64,000 nucleotides of DNA from Sepioteuthis lessoniana (taxonomy: Eukaryota > Mollusca > Cephalopoda > Myopsida > Loliginidae): assembly GCA_963585895.1 (NCBI GenBank), contig OY757921.1, positions 49,103,527 through 49,167,526 on the forward strand, written 5' to 3'. A model generated the notes under the pieces. The model searched no databases. It had not been told where the DNA came from and saw only the letters and a list, made by a program, of their open reading frames with translations. Both the position numbers and the translations under genes were made by a program. This document shows, piece after piece, positions 10,396 to 20,384 of this stretch. Every line of letters begins with the position of its first letter. The first letter of the stretch is position 1.

Positions 10396-10499
10396 ATTAA
10401 CCAACCCACCATTAAGCAAAATCTTATTAAAAGATAAAAGATTGAATATGTCTTCATAATGTAGTCCCTGAGGTACATGGCTTAAAATGCTTTGAATTT

Positions 10500-10760
10500 A
10501 ATGAAAGAATGACTTGTGGACCTGCTGGATTCTCGTTTTAACAGCAGTCCATGATGCGTCTATTTAGCATTTGATAATTATCCTCGTTATATCGAGAATT
10601 TGGATGAATAAAAATACGAGGTTCAGTGCAAATGTAGACCCCACCAAAAAAATTATCATTCATTCGCAACTGCGGACTCCGCCAAAGAAATCATCATTCA
10701 TTCGCAACTGCAGACCCCGCCAAAGAAATCATCATTCATTTGCAAATTCAACAGTAAATT
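10500..10760 (+). repeat. H repeat with three 38-bp units
   Basis: Dispersed repeat of about 250 bp, paralogous to 14715-14940: ggacctgctggattctcgtt / gaacctgttgggtttccttt, agtccatgatgcg / aactccatgatga, gttatatcgagaa in both. Inside it a 38-bp unit (cattcattcgcaactg..accccgccaaagaaatcat) is repeated three times from 10657. The paralogue has a single unit, so the repeat expanded here. Confidence 0.65.
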
Positions 10761-10810
10761 ATTTTATTCATTTTTTTTTATAAATTCGTATTTTATGTGC
10801 ATTTATCTTT

Positions 10811-11172
10811 TTGATAAAATAAAACAGAAAAGCTTCCAAACTGTTGCCGTCTCTGTACTATTGTGTGGTTGCACCACTTGAACTTTATCGAAATGCCTGG
10901 AGGAAAAAACTATATGGGAACTTCAAGAAGATGATGAATGCTGTTTTAAACAAATCCTCAAAGCAGCAACCTACAAAACATTATCTATACGGCCACTTAC
11001 CTCCCATCTCACAAGTGAGACTAGAAAGACATGCTAGAGAAGTAAGGACGAGCTCATGGACAAACCAGCGTTAGCCAACTACTAAAAATTTACATTCTTC
11101 ATCTCTGTGTGGACACTGGATGCAGTCTAGAGGACTTATCAAGATCGATGGCCGATAGCGACGGTTGGTGTG
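10811..11172 (+). mobile_element. YADD-LINE 3' fragment
   Basis: The translation gives SDKIKQKSFQTVAVSVLLCG, CLEEKLYGNFKKMMNAVLNK and HYLYGHLPPIS, then ends near the DTGCSLEDL block (gacactggatgcagtctaga). Tail replaced by a TG/GA microsatellite at 11183-11235. Confidence 0.8.
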
Positions 11173-11289
11173 CGTGCACATGTATGTGTGTGTGTGTGTG
11201 TGTGTGTGTTTCTGTGAGAGAGAAAGAGAGAGAAAGGAATCTGTGCAGTCATTAGGATTTATTCAAATCAGCACGCAGCATCCCCATCT

Positions 11290-11560
11290 AACCTTTTCTC
11301 TTAGCGTTTTATAAAAGCCCAAGTGGTGCATCCATGCAGTAGTACTGTCACAGCTACAACTTGGAAGAATCCCCGTTCTATTTTATACGAGAGATCAGAT
11401 TTCAATATGGTCAATAAAAGTCCATTCTTGACCAATGCGTATGTTGACATCACTTTCAGTAGATGCGATATTGCTACCGAGGTCTATAAAATGGGCAATT
11501 AATCTTAGGCACTTGCCATTTATTGAGGAGATGGCACCATCTTAATTAGAACACATAATC
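11290..11560 (-). mobile_element. YADD-LINE RT-tail fragment, divergent
   Basis: The minus strand translates as GAISSINGKCLRL, HFIDLGSNIASTESDVNIRI, ILKSDLSYKIERGFFQVVAV and TVLLHGCTTWAFIKR. This aligns with the KFTYLGSSVSSTEKDIDTRL and SILLYGCTT blocks of the main copy. It lies tail to tail with the plus fragment at 10811, separated by a microsatellite. Confidence 0.75.
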
Positions 11561-11779
11561 TAGCGATAAGTTGTTGTGGCTAAATTTCATATTTCTCGTG
11601 TCAATCTTTCCATGGATGAGCTCAAATACGCTGTTTAAACCTTGTATTTCCTTTGATTTATATGTGATTAATCGTTTTGTCTTTGTCACCATATAAATAT
11701 TTATATAAATATGTTTCGAATTTTATACACTAAATTGATTTTTCTTTGGATAGTCCTTCCTCTGTTAATAGCACCGAGG
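11561..11779. other. Unassigned spacer
   Basis: No feature recognised. Confidence 0.3.
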
Positions 11780-12115
11780 GTTATGAAAAGAATAGGAATA
11801 CCGTTGCGTGAGTACACCTGAAGCGAGATAATTCGAGAGCAGAGCGGAGTGAAGGACGTGATCGCAGAGTACCTAAAGCAGAAGTTCTGCTGGGCAGGGC
11901 ACGCCGTAAGGTTCACAGAAAATATGTGAACCCATGCAGTTGTCGAGTGGTATCCAAGAAACCAGAAACGAGGACTTGCAAGACCTTCACCGCAATGGGA
12001 AAATGAAATTGACATGCAATTCTGGTTTATAAGGAGGAGAAGAGCGAGATCAATAACGAAATGGAAATACATTGTAGCAAGTGATATGGAAAACATCAGA
12101 GGGTCTGAATAATTG
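11780..12115 (+). mobile_element. RTE/BovB-like LINE C-terminal fragment
   Basis: The plus-strand frame reads SGVKDVIAEYLKQKFCWAGH, then AVRFTENM, a stop, then THAVVEWYPRNQKRGLARPS and PQWENEI. This matches the conserved end of RTE-type ORF2 proteins (KIKDxxxxxxxxKxRWAGHVxR, W.RAVTEWxPRxxKRxxGRPxxRWxDEI). The overlapping minus-strand ORF of 146 codons is a shadow of it. Only the extreme C-terminus survives. This is the only RTE-like piece seen in the window. Confidence 0.8.
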
Positions 12116-12254
12116 GGGAATGAAGAAAATATTGATTTCAATATATAAACAAAAAGAGCATTATTTTCCTAAATGGGATTTCCGAGTCTATTTTGATTCC
12201 ACCAAATTTCATTATCATTATCAAGTCCCCCTGACTATCTTTCTCTATCCATAT

Positions 12255-12350
12255 TTTTAGAGATGGAAGGTAAGTGGCCGTACAGCTGTTGTTTCGTGAG
12301 TTGTTGCTTCCGGGATTTGGAGTAAAATAAATTTTTGAGCACAGGAGAGA
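12255..12350 (-). mobile_element. YADD-LINE short fragment
   Basis: gatggaaggtaagtggccgt and acagctgttgtttcg are the reverse complement of the LYGHLPPI region. ttgcttccgggatttg corresponds to NKSWRQ-type codons. Confidence 0.6.
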
Positions 12351-12450
12351 TTTCTACAAATATTGGCTAACCAATCGCGATCTCGTTTTCTTTATAATCC
12401 ATTTTAGAGTTGAAAATGCCTTTGCCCATTGTAACGAAACAGCAGATCTA

Positions 12451-13225
12451 CAAAGGTGAGTCAAAAGTTTTGCAATATTTTATTAACTTGACGCATAATT
12501 CTGGAGCTCCAGATACGTGAAGGCAACGAACTACACTTGACAGTGAGATTCTGAGTCTGCCTGATACTCTTCAAGGGCTATTCACCAGATTTGCCTCTAT
12601 GGGTTTGAGCACGACCTCGTAATCCACGCTTTTAGGCCTACCTGACATTGCCCAATCATCGAGGTCCTTGTAACCCGGATGAAATTTCTTGAACCATCCA
12701 CTTACTGTACTGAATCCTCACCTTTCGCACAACAGATGTTTTTGCTTGCTTCTTGGCCTAGTGGGTAGAGTGTTCGCCATTGATCAGGGAGACCTGGGTT
12801 CAATCCCAGGTCGAGTAATATTTTGAAAATGGTACTTGATACCTTCTTGCTTAACACTCAGCAATGTAAGGTACGTATCAAGGGTAAAGTGGAGCAATCC
12901 AGGAAAAGGAGTAGTAGCTATTGAAAAGGGAGCCTTCGGGTCGCCATCGACAACGTCGCCAACTTTAATTTACTTACAGCGTTATTGCCCAGTTTTAACT
13001 CATTAAGCATATGTTCCCGAATTAGACTACGTTGAAGCTTCAGCTGTGTGGGTTTCAAATCATACACGGAGTGAAACAATGCACAACGTGTCAGCGCACC
13101 AACTATAACGATACTACAAATAGAACAGGTACCTACCACGGTTTGAACTGCTTGAGTCACATGATATAAGGACCGCAAACAAGCACTTAGAAAAAATATT
13201 GCAAAAAGTTTTTGACTCACCCAAT
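12451..13225 (-). mobile_element. Mariner relic interrupted by SINE-A
   Basis: Imperfect terminal inverted repeats (ggtgagtcaaaagttttgca at the left; the right end, reverse-complemented, reads gggtgagtcaaaaactttt) bound by TA. The minus strand codes REHMLNELKLGNNA near the 5' end. After the SINE-A insertion it continues with STVSGWFKKFHPGYKDLDDW, AMSGRPKSVDYEVVLKPIEA and RVSGRLRISLSSVVRCLHVS. These are the helix-turn-helix and linker of a mariner transposase. The catalytic DDD region is entirely deleted, since the 3' TIR follows shortly afterwards. It is a non-autonomous relic. Confidence 0.8.
12750..12977 (+). mobile_element. SINE-A inserted in the mariner relic
   Basis: Complete SINE-A: head ttggcctagtgggtagagtg, box-B-like gggttcaatcccagg, body and 3' end gccaactttaatttactta. 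Mariner sequence resumes at gcgttattgcccag. It therefore postdates that mariner. Confidence 0.85.
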
Positions 13226-13317
13226 TATTGACAAATGTTTTTAATTCTGGAAAATGAGGCAATGATCAGAAATTTATAACATCAAAAGCATTTAGGATTG
13301 AGGGGAACTCATCAGAT

Positions 13318-13395
13318 TGGGTCAGTTTTATGGTATGTCAAAACTTGTCGGTTTATTTAAGGCCAAAGTCATTTTTTTGCCAGTAATTATATGGT
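13318..13395 (-). repeat. Stem-loop tail remnant
   Basis: Minus-strand reading of a decayed tail: ggccttaaataaacc, gacaagttttgacatacc. It is adjacent to a YADD-LINE tail. Confidence 0.45.
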
Positions 13396-13404
13396 TTCAA
13401 GTAA

Positions 13405-13515
13405 CTCATCACCATCATCATCATCATCATCATGATCAAAGATTGCTTTGGCCATCGCTCTTGGCAAATCCTTTAGACTGCATCCAGTGTCTGCACCAAA
13501 CTGGTGAATGTAAGC
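13405..13515 (-). mobile_element. YADD-LINE extreme 3' end
   Basis: The minus strand reads QFGADTGCSLKDLPRAMAK in patches, then a (GAT)n tail (plus: atcatcatcatcatcat). Apparent poly-His ORFs on the plus strand come from this tail. Confidence 0.75.
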
Positions 13516-13555
13516 TTTTGTTTCCATGTGTAAGAGTCTATAAGAGGTCGTCATA

Positions 13556-13740
13556 AATCATTTGTAAACAATTATAGTATAAATGAACTATTCTTATAAC
13601 GAATAATTTGCACACAGTTATATAGTTACAAGTATTCTTATCTAGTACTAATAATTTGTACACAGTTATATGGTTTTAAGTATTTAAAGCAATTATATGG
13701 TTTTTAGTAGATACTGATGATAATAATAATAATAATAATA
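13556..13740. repeat. 48-bp minisatellite and (AAT)n
   Basis: Three to four degenerate units ending in (AAT)n at 13722-13740. The next RLE-LINE begins exactly at the end of that (AAT)n. Confidence 0.65.
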
Positions 13741-14432
13741 TGTTAAAGAAGACCATTTATGTTAAAGCGAAAATAAATAAGACGCCACAGAATAACAAGT
13801 GTAGGTTTTATGGTGACAAAGACAAAACGATTAATCACATATAAAGCAAATGTAGCAAACGAGCGCAAAAGGAGTATAAGACTAGACATGATTGGGTGGG
13901 GAAGGTGATCCACTTGTAATTGTGCAAGAAATTGAAATTTGACCATATTACCAAATGGTACATGCACAATCCAGAATCAATAATAAAGAACGAGATGCCT
14001 AACATTTTCTGGGGTTTTTAGATACAAACACACCACTTTATTCCGGACAGAAGATCAGATCTAGTGATAATTTACAAAAAAATGAATGAAAAAAGTAGAC
14101 TTTGCTGTTTCCGCGGACCACAAACTGAAAATCAAAGAAAACCAAAAGAGAGACCAATACTTGCACTCTGCCAGGAACTAAGAAAGCTGTGGAACATGAG
14201 AGTGACGATGATACCAATTGTAATTGGCACACTTGGAACAGTTGCCAAAGGCTTGGAAAGGAGATAGGAAGAGTTAGAAATCGGAGGACGAATCGAGACC
14301 ATCCTAACTACTGCATTGTTGTGATTGGTCAGAATACTGAGAAAAGTCCTGGAGAACTAAGGAGACTTGCTGTCACTCAAACTCTAATGAAAGACCATCA
14401 GCTAACGCTGGTGTGAAAAATTCGCAATGAGT
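13741..14432 (+). mobile_element. RLE-LINE C-terminal copy
   Basis: The translation runs KTVYVKAKINKTPQNNKCRF, YGDKDKTINHI, a stop, CSKRAQKEYKTRHDWVGKV, KKLKFDHITKWYMHNPES and RRSDLVIIYKK, then RKLWNMRVTMIPIVIGTLGT. The CCHC-type zinc region has one Cys replaced by Tyr (CRFYG for CRLCG), and the RPD is RSD. Endonuclease-like and C-terminal parts are recognisable in two or three frames. The 3' end is followed by ataataatgaatgaataat, a decayed (AAT)n tail. Confidence 0.82.
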
Positions 14433-14439
14433 ATAATAA

Positions 14440-14700
14440 TGAATGAATAATTAACGCTTCAAATAAATATTCTTAATGCAAATAATTTGCACGCAATTAT
14501 ATGGTTCAAAGTATTCACATATCAAAGTAATAATTTTCAATTTATTTGATCCATTTATAGGATACTAACATGTTGTACCAGTCCAGGTCAGGGTAGACCT
14601 GGGAGTAATGGCAATGATGGATTGATTACACCCCCCCCATAGCTCCAGCAAGTGAATTACGAAGCTATCGAATTAACCACCAAACAATGACTCGTCCATA
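14440..14700 (-). mobile_element. B-element head with 48-bp units
   Basis: Minus-oriented head: aggtctaccctgacctgg, actggtacaac, and tcctataaatggatcaaat follows. It is attached to 48-bp units (atttgcacgcaattatatgg) at 14460-14560. Only the 3' half of the head is clear. Confidence 0.55.
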
Positions 14701-14714
14701 AGACTTTGTTTAGT

Positions 14715-14940
14715 TATTTGACGATCGTGAACCTGTTGGGTTTCCTTTAAAACAGAACTCCATGATGATACAGATTCTTTTATTTAGGAAGGAGGGATAA
14801 TTTCTAGAAAAAATTTCATAATCATTTCAGTTATATCGAGAAATGAATGATAAATTAATGACGTTCAGCGTGAACGTAAAACCCATAAAATTATCATTCA
14901 ATTGCAAATTGAATTGGAAATTACTTTATTCTTTAAATTA
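14715..14940 (+). repeat. H repeat, second copy
   Basis: Paralogue of 10500-10760, with a single copy of the internal unit (aaaattatcattcaattgca). Confidence 0.6.
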
Positions 14941-15890
14941 CAGTATTTTAAAGTGTATTGCTCTTATAAAAATGTCACTATGATATGCCGCTTTTGATGG
15001 CTTATAGATATACACTTTAAAAATTTCACTGATGTATAAATTTGCTGAACTGGGCCAAAATTATCTCTAAAGTACTTTTATGTTGCGAAGCATGAACTTA
15101 CCATCCATAGCTTTTAAAATTAGTACACTAAGCCCTGCTTGAGATAATCGCTACTGATGTTTCCTTCAAGGCACACCATAATCTGTTTATTTGCATAAGT
15201 GAAAATGCTTTAGTCAGTAGAATTGTCGATATCTGCCACGTTAAACTTTGTAGGGTGCAGAGCAAAATATTGACAGGAAGATTATGTTGCGCCAATTTTA
15301 TATTGAGAAGATATGACAACTTCGAAAAACAGCATTCGAAATTTTAAGTTTATTTCGGTTGAAATAGCATCATTGAGAAAATAGGTAGTTATATAGTCCG
15401 ACGATCAGTTTACTATGGTTTTTAGTATGTTACAAGGTGAGTAGTGAGGAACTCATAGAAAACTTAAAACACAATATGAAAGAAATGGTCTGCCAGACGA
15501 CCTTGCTAATTTTCGCGCTACCATAGGCGCCCTGGTCAGTAGTCTTATTGAGAGGTTTTCCAGGATGGAGAAGCGTGTCAGGATTTCGCACCTGCGTAGA
15601 GACAAAAAGTTATGTGAGCTATTCGTTTGACAATTACGTAATGATGACGTAAGAGAGTGACATAAGTTTTGTCGCTGATCGATGCTTGAGACAGATCAAT
15701 TATCAGTAACAGTTTAACGTGAGTTGCATCAGAAAAGCTCTCGACAAAGGAGACGAATTGATACGTGAGTCGGAGACGGCTTGAATTTTGCATTTATTGA
15801 CATTAGTTCTTAGCTGTATTTGTACTTGCTGGGGAAATCGGACTCATCAAATAGACTATAGAATGAAATTTACACGCTAGCATAATGACT

Positions 15891-15892
<2 letters not shown>
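14941..15892. other. Unassigned, non-repetitive stretch
   Basis: About 950 bp without a repeat match or convincing ORF. Minus ORFs of 63 and 71 codons (15128-15319, 15578-15793) show no recognised motif and are not called. Confidence 0.4.
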
Positions 15893-15944
<52 letters not shown>

Positions 15945-16573
15945 ATTTATGCATCTGTTGAAACATGGATACGTATTCATGCATACATAGAGACACAAGG
16001 ATTCACGTACAGTTTTATGCGACATACGTATACACGCACACTACAAATACACATACATGATAATATAAATACGAACATGGATACGAACACACATATACAA
16101 ATAGACACAAGTATTCAGTTAGATATATACATATATGTGCTTATACACATGCACACATGTATGTATTTATTGAAACACATGCACTTACTCATACGCGGGT
16201 ATAGACACAAATATATAATTAGTCACACACACACACACACACATAGAGAAAGACACACAACGATATATGAATATATCTGTTGAAACATGGATACGTACTG
16301 GTGCATACATATAGTCTCAAGGATTCACTTACAGTTACATGCAACATATACACACACATACACACATACATGATAATACTCACAAACACGTACCTTGACA
16401 TATGCACGCGAGCTGACACATACATATAGACAAAAGTACTCAGTAAATTAGATGTGTACATTCAGATACAGTTATGCATAACACATACGGGCATACACAC
16501 GCACACATACAAAGTATCCCTCAAACACACGCAAACGGAGCAACTTCACACACACACACACACACACACACAC
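15893..16573 (+). repeat. CA-rich block with about 325-bp tandem duplication
   Basis: Begins with (CA)n (15893-15940). ctgttgaaacatggatacgt occurs at 15954 and again at 16279, followed in both by aaggattcac..tacag and acacatacatgataat. This is a duplicated unit of about 325 bp. It ends in a second (CA)n at 16545-16573. ORFs rich in His/Thr or Cys/Val here are artefacts. Confidence 0.8.
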
Positions 16574-16575
16574 AT

Positions 16576-17160
16576 TTTCCCTGTCAGCTGGGGCTGTAGA
16601 ATACACCGACCACTCCTGCACTCCAACGAGTGTCAGGGATATGACGCTAAACAATCTTATGGTGAGGTTTCAGTAATGCCGAAGTTTTTGGGAATGTGGA
16701 GACCCCTTCATCGCCATTGCTCACAGGTTCACACTGGCCTAGAGTGGTAGCACCTGATAGGGTCCTATGTATAGGTCAAATAGAACTAAACTGCGTACTT
16801 ACGCAAAACTGTATTGCTTAAAATAGAATTGTTTTGATATTTAAACTGCGTACTTATTCTAAACTGAATTCTTTGAAATAGAACTGTTTTGACATTTAAC
16901 TGTGTGTAAACAAAAATTATACTTATACTAAACTGAATTGTTTGAATTAGAACTGTTTGACTAAACTGAATAGCTTGAAATAGAAATGTTTTTGGCAAAC
17001 GGTGTACTTACGCTAAACTGTATTGTTTGAAATAGAACTGTTCATTTATATGTTCCCTTTACCTCCAGCTATAGGTTGTTTATTTATATAAAAATGGATT
17101 TGGCATTAAATAACCTACAAATGTTTCTAATCCATAAAACCCAAGCAAATAAACAAACAT
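16576..17160 (+). mobile_element. Composite B element: head, 55-bp array, tail
   Basis: Clearest B structure in the window. Head 16576-16785 (tgtcagctggggctgtagaa, ccgaccactcc, tggtagcacctgatagggtc). Then about five 55-bp units 16790-17050 (aaactgaattgtttgaa / atagaactgttttgacattt). Then the tail ggatttggcattaaataacc with an ACC/CCA-rich A-tail to 17160. No ORF is expected. The head contains a weak box-B-like ggttcacactgg, but polymerase III transcription is only a guess. Confidence 0.75.
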
Positions 17161-17235
17161 ACACGATAATGCTCAAACTCGCTTCCTATGATTCAGCAGT
17201 CCAACGCTTTAACCATTACACCACGACGACCCCCT
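17161..17235 (-). mobile_element. SINE-C head, partial
   Basis: Plus strand: atgctcaaactcgcttccta, cagcagtccaacgctttaac, cattacaccacgacgac. This is the minus-oriented tRNA-like head, directly abutting a plus copy. Confidence 0.7.
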
Positions 17236-17432
17236 GCCCCATAGTAAGCAGGTTCGAACTCCATTTGAGCTATTACGTTCACTTTTGGACATACTCAAGG
17301 GAAAGGTATGAATTCCCTTTACCCCCAGCTATAGGTTGAATAGTACCTCTAATGTTCTTTTAGAAGGATGGCTTTGACATTAAATAACCCACGAAAGTTG
17401 ATATGCTATTAAACAAAGAAACTGAAACTGAA
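17236..17432 (+). mobile_element. SINE-C copy
   Basis: Head part gtaagcaggttcgaactcca, body gggaaaggtatgaattccc, and tail gacattaaataaccc..agttgatatgctattaaac. Together with 17161-17235 it forms a head-to-head pair. Confidence 0.8.
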
Positions 17433-17580
17433 TTGGAAGATGATTCTGTAGGAACCTGTATAATAGATGACGCTACATGTGAAGTGTTCTGAACGTAAGC
17501 CTTTCGGAACAAAGTTTAATATTCATTTATATGTTTAAATAGTAATATTAACTTGACTTTTAATTAGATGAAGCAATGTC

Positions 17581-17808
17581 AACCATTATTAATTTTTGAT
17601 TAGTATTTCTTTCGTTTTACTTTTCGTTGCTTTTCATCGCAACGACTGAGATCGTCAGCCCACGGCCATCACAACGCTGAGAGCTGTTTCTTTTATTTCC
17701 ACTTAGCCGTTGTTTACTAAACGTTGTAGACTGACGGTCTGAACAGTTGCGATGAAAAGCAACTAAAATTAAGATGAAAGAAATGCTAGTCAAAAATTAA
17801 TAGTGGTT
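17581..17808. mobile_element. MITE-like element with ~80-bp terminal inverted repeats
   Basis: Left arm aaccattattaatttttgat..cgttgcttttcatcgcaac. The right arm, reverse-complemented, reads aaccactattaatttttgac..gttgcttttcatcgcaact. 228 bp in all, with a short unrelated centre. No coding capacity. The superfamily is not recognised. Confidence 0.75.
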
Positions 17809-17957
17809 ATCTTTTGTAATTGTGTCAGAATTCTCTTCCACTGAAATCGGAATCGTACATGTTCTGCATTTTGTGAAAACTACTAATGTACAATATATAC
17901 ACACACTCATAAATATATTTGGTGATACATACATACATGCATACATACATACATACA

Positions 17958-18215
17958 GGGAGGTGTCCGTAGTGCAATGGTTATCGTCGTATGAAATGAA
18001 CAAGACGATACAAGTTCAAATCCTGGATGAGACTGATTGTATTTTATATGGCACTAATACTTTTGGGAAAAGTATGAATCCAATTATTCTCTTTTTAGCC
18101 ATGGCTAAATAGTAGGGCAGACTGAATTCTTCAGCTTTGGTGAGGCAACCAGTCTAGGAAAAGAAAAACTCAGAATTGAAACCTGTTAAACTCCACTCTT
18201 AAAAATTTACTTTCT
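17958..18215 (+). mobile_element. SINE-D copy with tRNA-like head
   Basis: Head gtccgtagtgcaatggttat (box-A-like) and acaagttcaaatcctgg (box-B-like), body gggaaaagtatgaatcc, ggctaaatagtagggcagac, 3' part accagtctaggaaaag..aaacctgttaaactccac. This is the most complete SINE-D in the window. Confidence 0.8.
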
Positions 18216-18270
18216 GTCATATTCTGCCTGTGCGCGGGGGTGTGTGTGTGTGCTGGTAAATACATATATA

Positions 18271-18466
18271 CGAGGGTCATTCAAAAGTTCAAAGCCCCAG
18301 CAAGATTTTAGATTTGTCGTACACCCGTCCTCTTTGTATGTGCCTCACCTACATAGAAATCTGAGTTAGTTTTTCTAGTCTTATAAGAAGTGGTAACGTG
18401 TTGCTATAACAAAAATGTTCTGTTGTGGCTCTTTCTTGGTTGGGTTAGAACTTTTAGAATGAACCA
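18271..18466. mobile_element. Mariner-derived MITE, copy 1
   Basis: TA-flanked element with imperfect terminal inverted repeats CGAGGGTCATTCAAAAGTTC and (reverse-complemented end) TGGTTCATTCTAAAAGTTCT. The interior matches the reverse complement of 32719-32937 (agaagtggt, acaaaaatgttc). It is 196 bp and non-coding. Confidence 0.75.
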
Positions 18467-18539
18467 TACAAATATATACATTCATTTATAGAGATACACT
18501 TAACGTGAAGTTTATTGTCTTCGCAGGAAATGGAACCGG

Positions 18540-18780
18540 CAATCCGAATTCACATAACGGACGATGCTATTTGCGTTTCACAATGCAATAATGCCCTTAG
18601 GAAATATATGAATCCATACGTAACCGCCACCAGTTATAGATAAATAGTAGGGCAGACTGAGTTCTTTAGATTTGGTTAGGTAACCAGTCTAGGAGAAGAA
18701 AGGCTTTGAATTCATACTAGTTTAGTTCGTTTAAAAATGGACCTTGTGTCACATCCTGACCGTAGTGGAGGGGTTGGGTG
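18540..18780 (+). mobile_element. SINE-D copy
   Basis: Body taatgcccttaggaaatat, ataaatagtagggcagactg, ggtaaccagtctaggagaag, tttaaaaatggaccttgtgt. The head is diverged. Confidence 0.75.
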
Positions 18781-18794
18781 CATATATACTTACT

Positions 18795-18985
18795 TACCTA
18801 GTGTTCGCGTCGGATGGGGGAGGCAAGATTATAGGTTTGGTAGTGGTACTATTTAAGTTATAGCTTGGGTAATTAGGAGGTTCATGCCTTTCCCCAAGAG
18901 TATTTGTCCGAAAGTGAACGTAATTGCTTGATTGGAGTTCGAACTTGCTTACCACGATGTTGCACTCCACAACACCTCGGGACCC
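18795..18985 (-). mobile_element. SINE-C copy
   Basis: Plus strand: ttatagcttgggtaattagg, tatttgtccgaaagtgaacg, ggagttcgaacttgcttacc. The tail is missing at the left. Confidence 0.7.
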
Positions 18986-18989
18986 TCCC

Positions 18990-19589
18990 ATATAGCTGTG
19001 TGTAAACAAATGATGATTTTTTATTCAATAGGAAAAATTACTCATATAATTGTTCGAAAATCAATCGTAATAGATAATAGTACTAGAAACCATATAATTG
19101 AGTGCAAATTATTTGTATTAATCATAATAATAATTAAATATTAATAATAATAAAATATTAATAATAAAATATTAAGAATAAAATATTAATAATAATAAAA
19201 TATTACTTATTAATAATAATAAAATATTACTCAATAAAATATTAATAATAATAATTAAATATTAAATAATAATAATCGTAATAGATAGTAGTACTAGAAA
19301 CCATATATTTTGTATTAATATTTTGTATTAATATTAGTATTTTGTAAGAATATTTTGTATTAATCATAATAATAATTAAATAATAATAATAATAAAATAT
19401 TAATAATAAAATATTAATAATAATAAAATATTACTTATTAATAATAATAAAATATTACTTAATAAAATATTAATAATAATAATTAAATATTAAATAAATC
19501 GTAATAGATAATAGTACTAGAAACCATATAATTGAGTGCAAATTATTTGTATTAATCATAATCATTTAAACTGTGATTATTTACAAATT
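18990..19589 (+). repeat. AT-rich higher-order repeat (48-bp units and AAT/AATATT)
   Basis: cgtaatagataatagtacta recurs at about 19068, 19275 and 19499, giving units of about 207-224 bp that contain a 48-bp minisatellite unit plus a (AATATT/AAT)-rich stretch. At least three units. Confidence 0.7.
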
Positions 19590-20327
19590 ATTTTCATTAT
19601 TATTATACACCTTTGAGAGTTTTTCACACTTGCAATAGCCAATGGTCTTCTACTGGAGTTTGAGTGACACCAAGTCTCCTCAAGTCTTCAAGACTTTTCT
19701 CAGTATTCTGGCCGATGTCCTCTTATTTCCATGTCTTCTAGTCTCTTTACCAAGCTTTTGGGGATTGTTTCGGGTGCACCAATTACAACTGGTATCACTG
19801 TCACCTTCATGTTCCATAGTTTTTTTAGTTCTTTACCAAGATTACCTATCTCTTTTTTCGCTTTTAAAAAAAATTACACTGTGGTCTGTCGGGCTTGCAA
19901 ATCCACTATTCGACAGGTTCTCTTTTTTTTGTTGACCATCATTAGGTCTGGTCGTCTGGTCGAGTTTAGATGATTCGTTTGTATATCAAAATCCAGAGAA
20001 GTTTGTACGTCTCATTTTCCCAGACGGATTCTGGAGTATTTGTATAGTCAAATTTCAATTTCTTGTACAATTCCCAGTGGATCATCTTTCCAACTCAGTT
20101 ATGTCTAATCTTGTACAGTTTTTGCGTTAGTATGCTGCATTCGCATATAATATGATTGATCGTTTGGTCTCTATCACCACATTTGCTATTTTGTTGCGTC
20201 TTATCTATTTTTGCTTTAACATACTCGGTCCTTATGTCGTTGTTTTGTGCAGCGATTAGAAGAGTCAGTTTTTCTTTTAAGGTTTCCCTTTCTTAGCCAT
20301 GTCTAAGTCTTCTCGTGTGAGATTTCG

Positions 20328-20328
<1 letters not shown>
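19590..20328 (-). mobile_element. RLE-LINE copy iii
   Basis: Minus orientation. 3' end at the left next to ATTATTATT ((AAT)n tail). Shared landmarks: gtgaaaaactctc, tcctgg-type linker, ccaattacaactggtatcac, ggtctgtcgggcttg. It reaches the LRKGNLK region at the right end (ggtttccctttcttagccat). Frames are heavily broken. Confidence 0.8.
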
Positions 20329-20383
<55 letters not shown>

Positions 20384-20384
20384 C
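20329..20384. repeat. (ATT)n microsatellite
   Basis: About 18 ATT units. It is the tail of RLE-LINE copy iv. Confidence 0.95.

Noticed and set aside
11701-12141. 146-codon minus-strand ORF
   Set aside because: The plus strand encodes a recognisable RTE/BovB-like C-terminus over the same bases, so the minus frame is a shadow.
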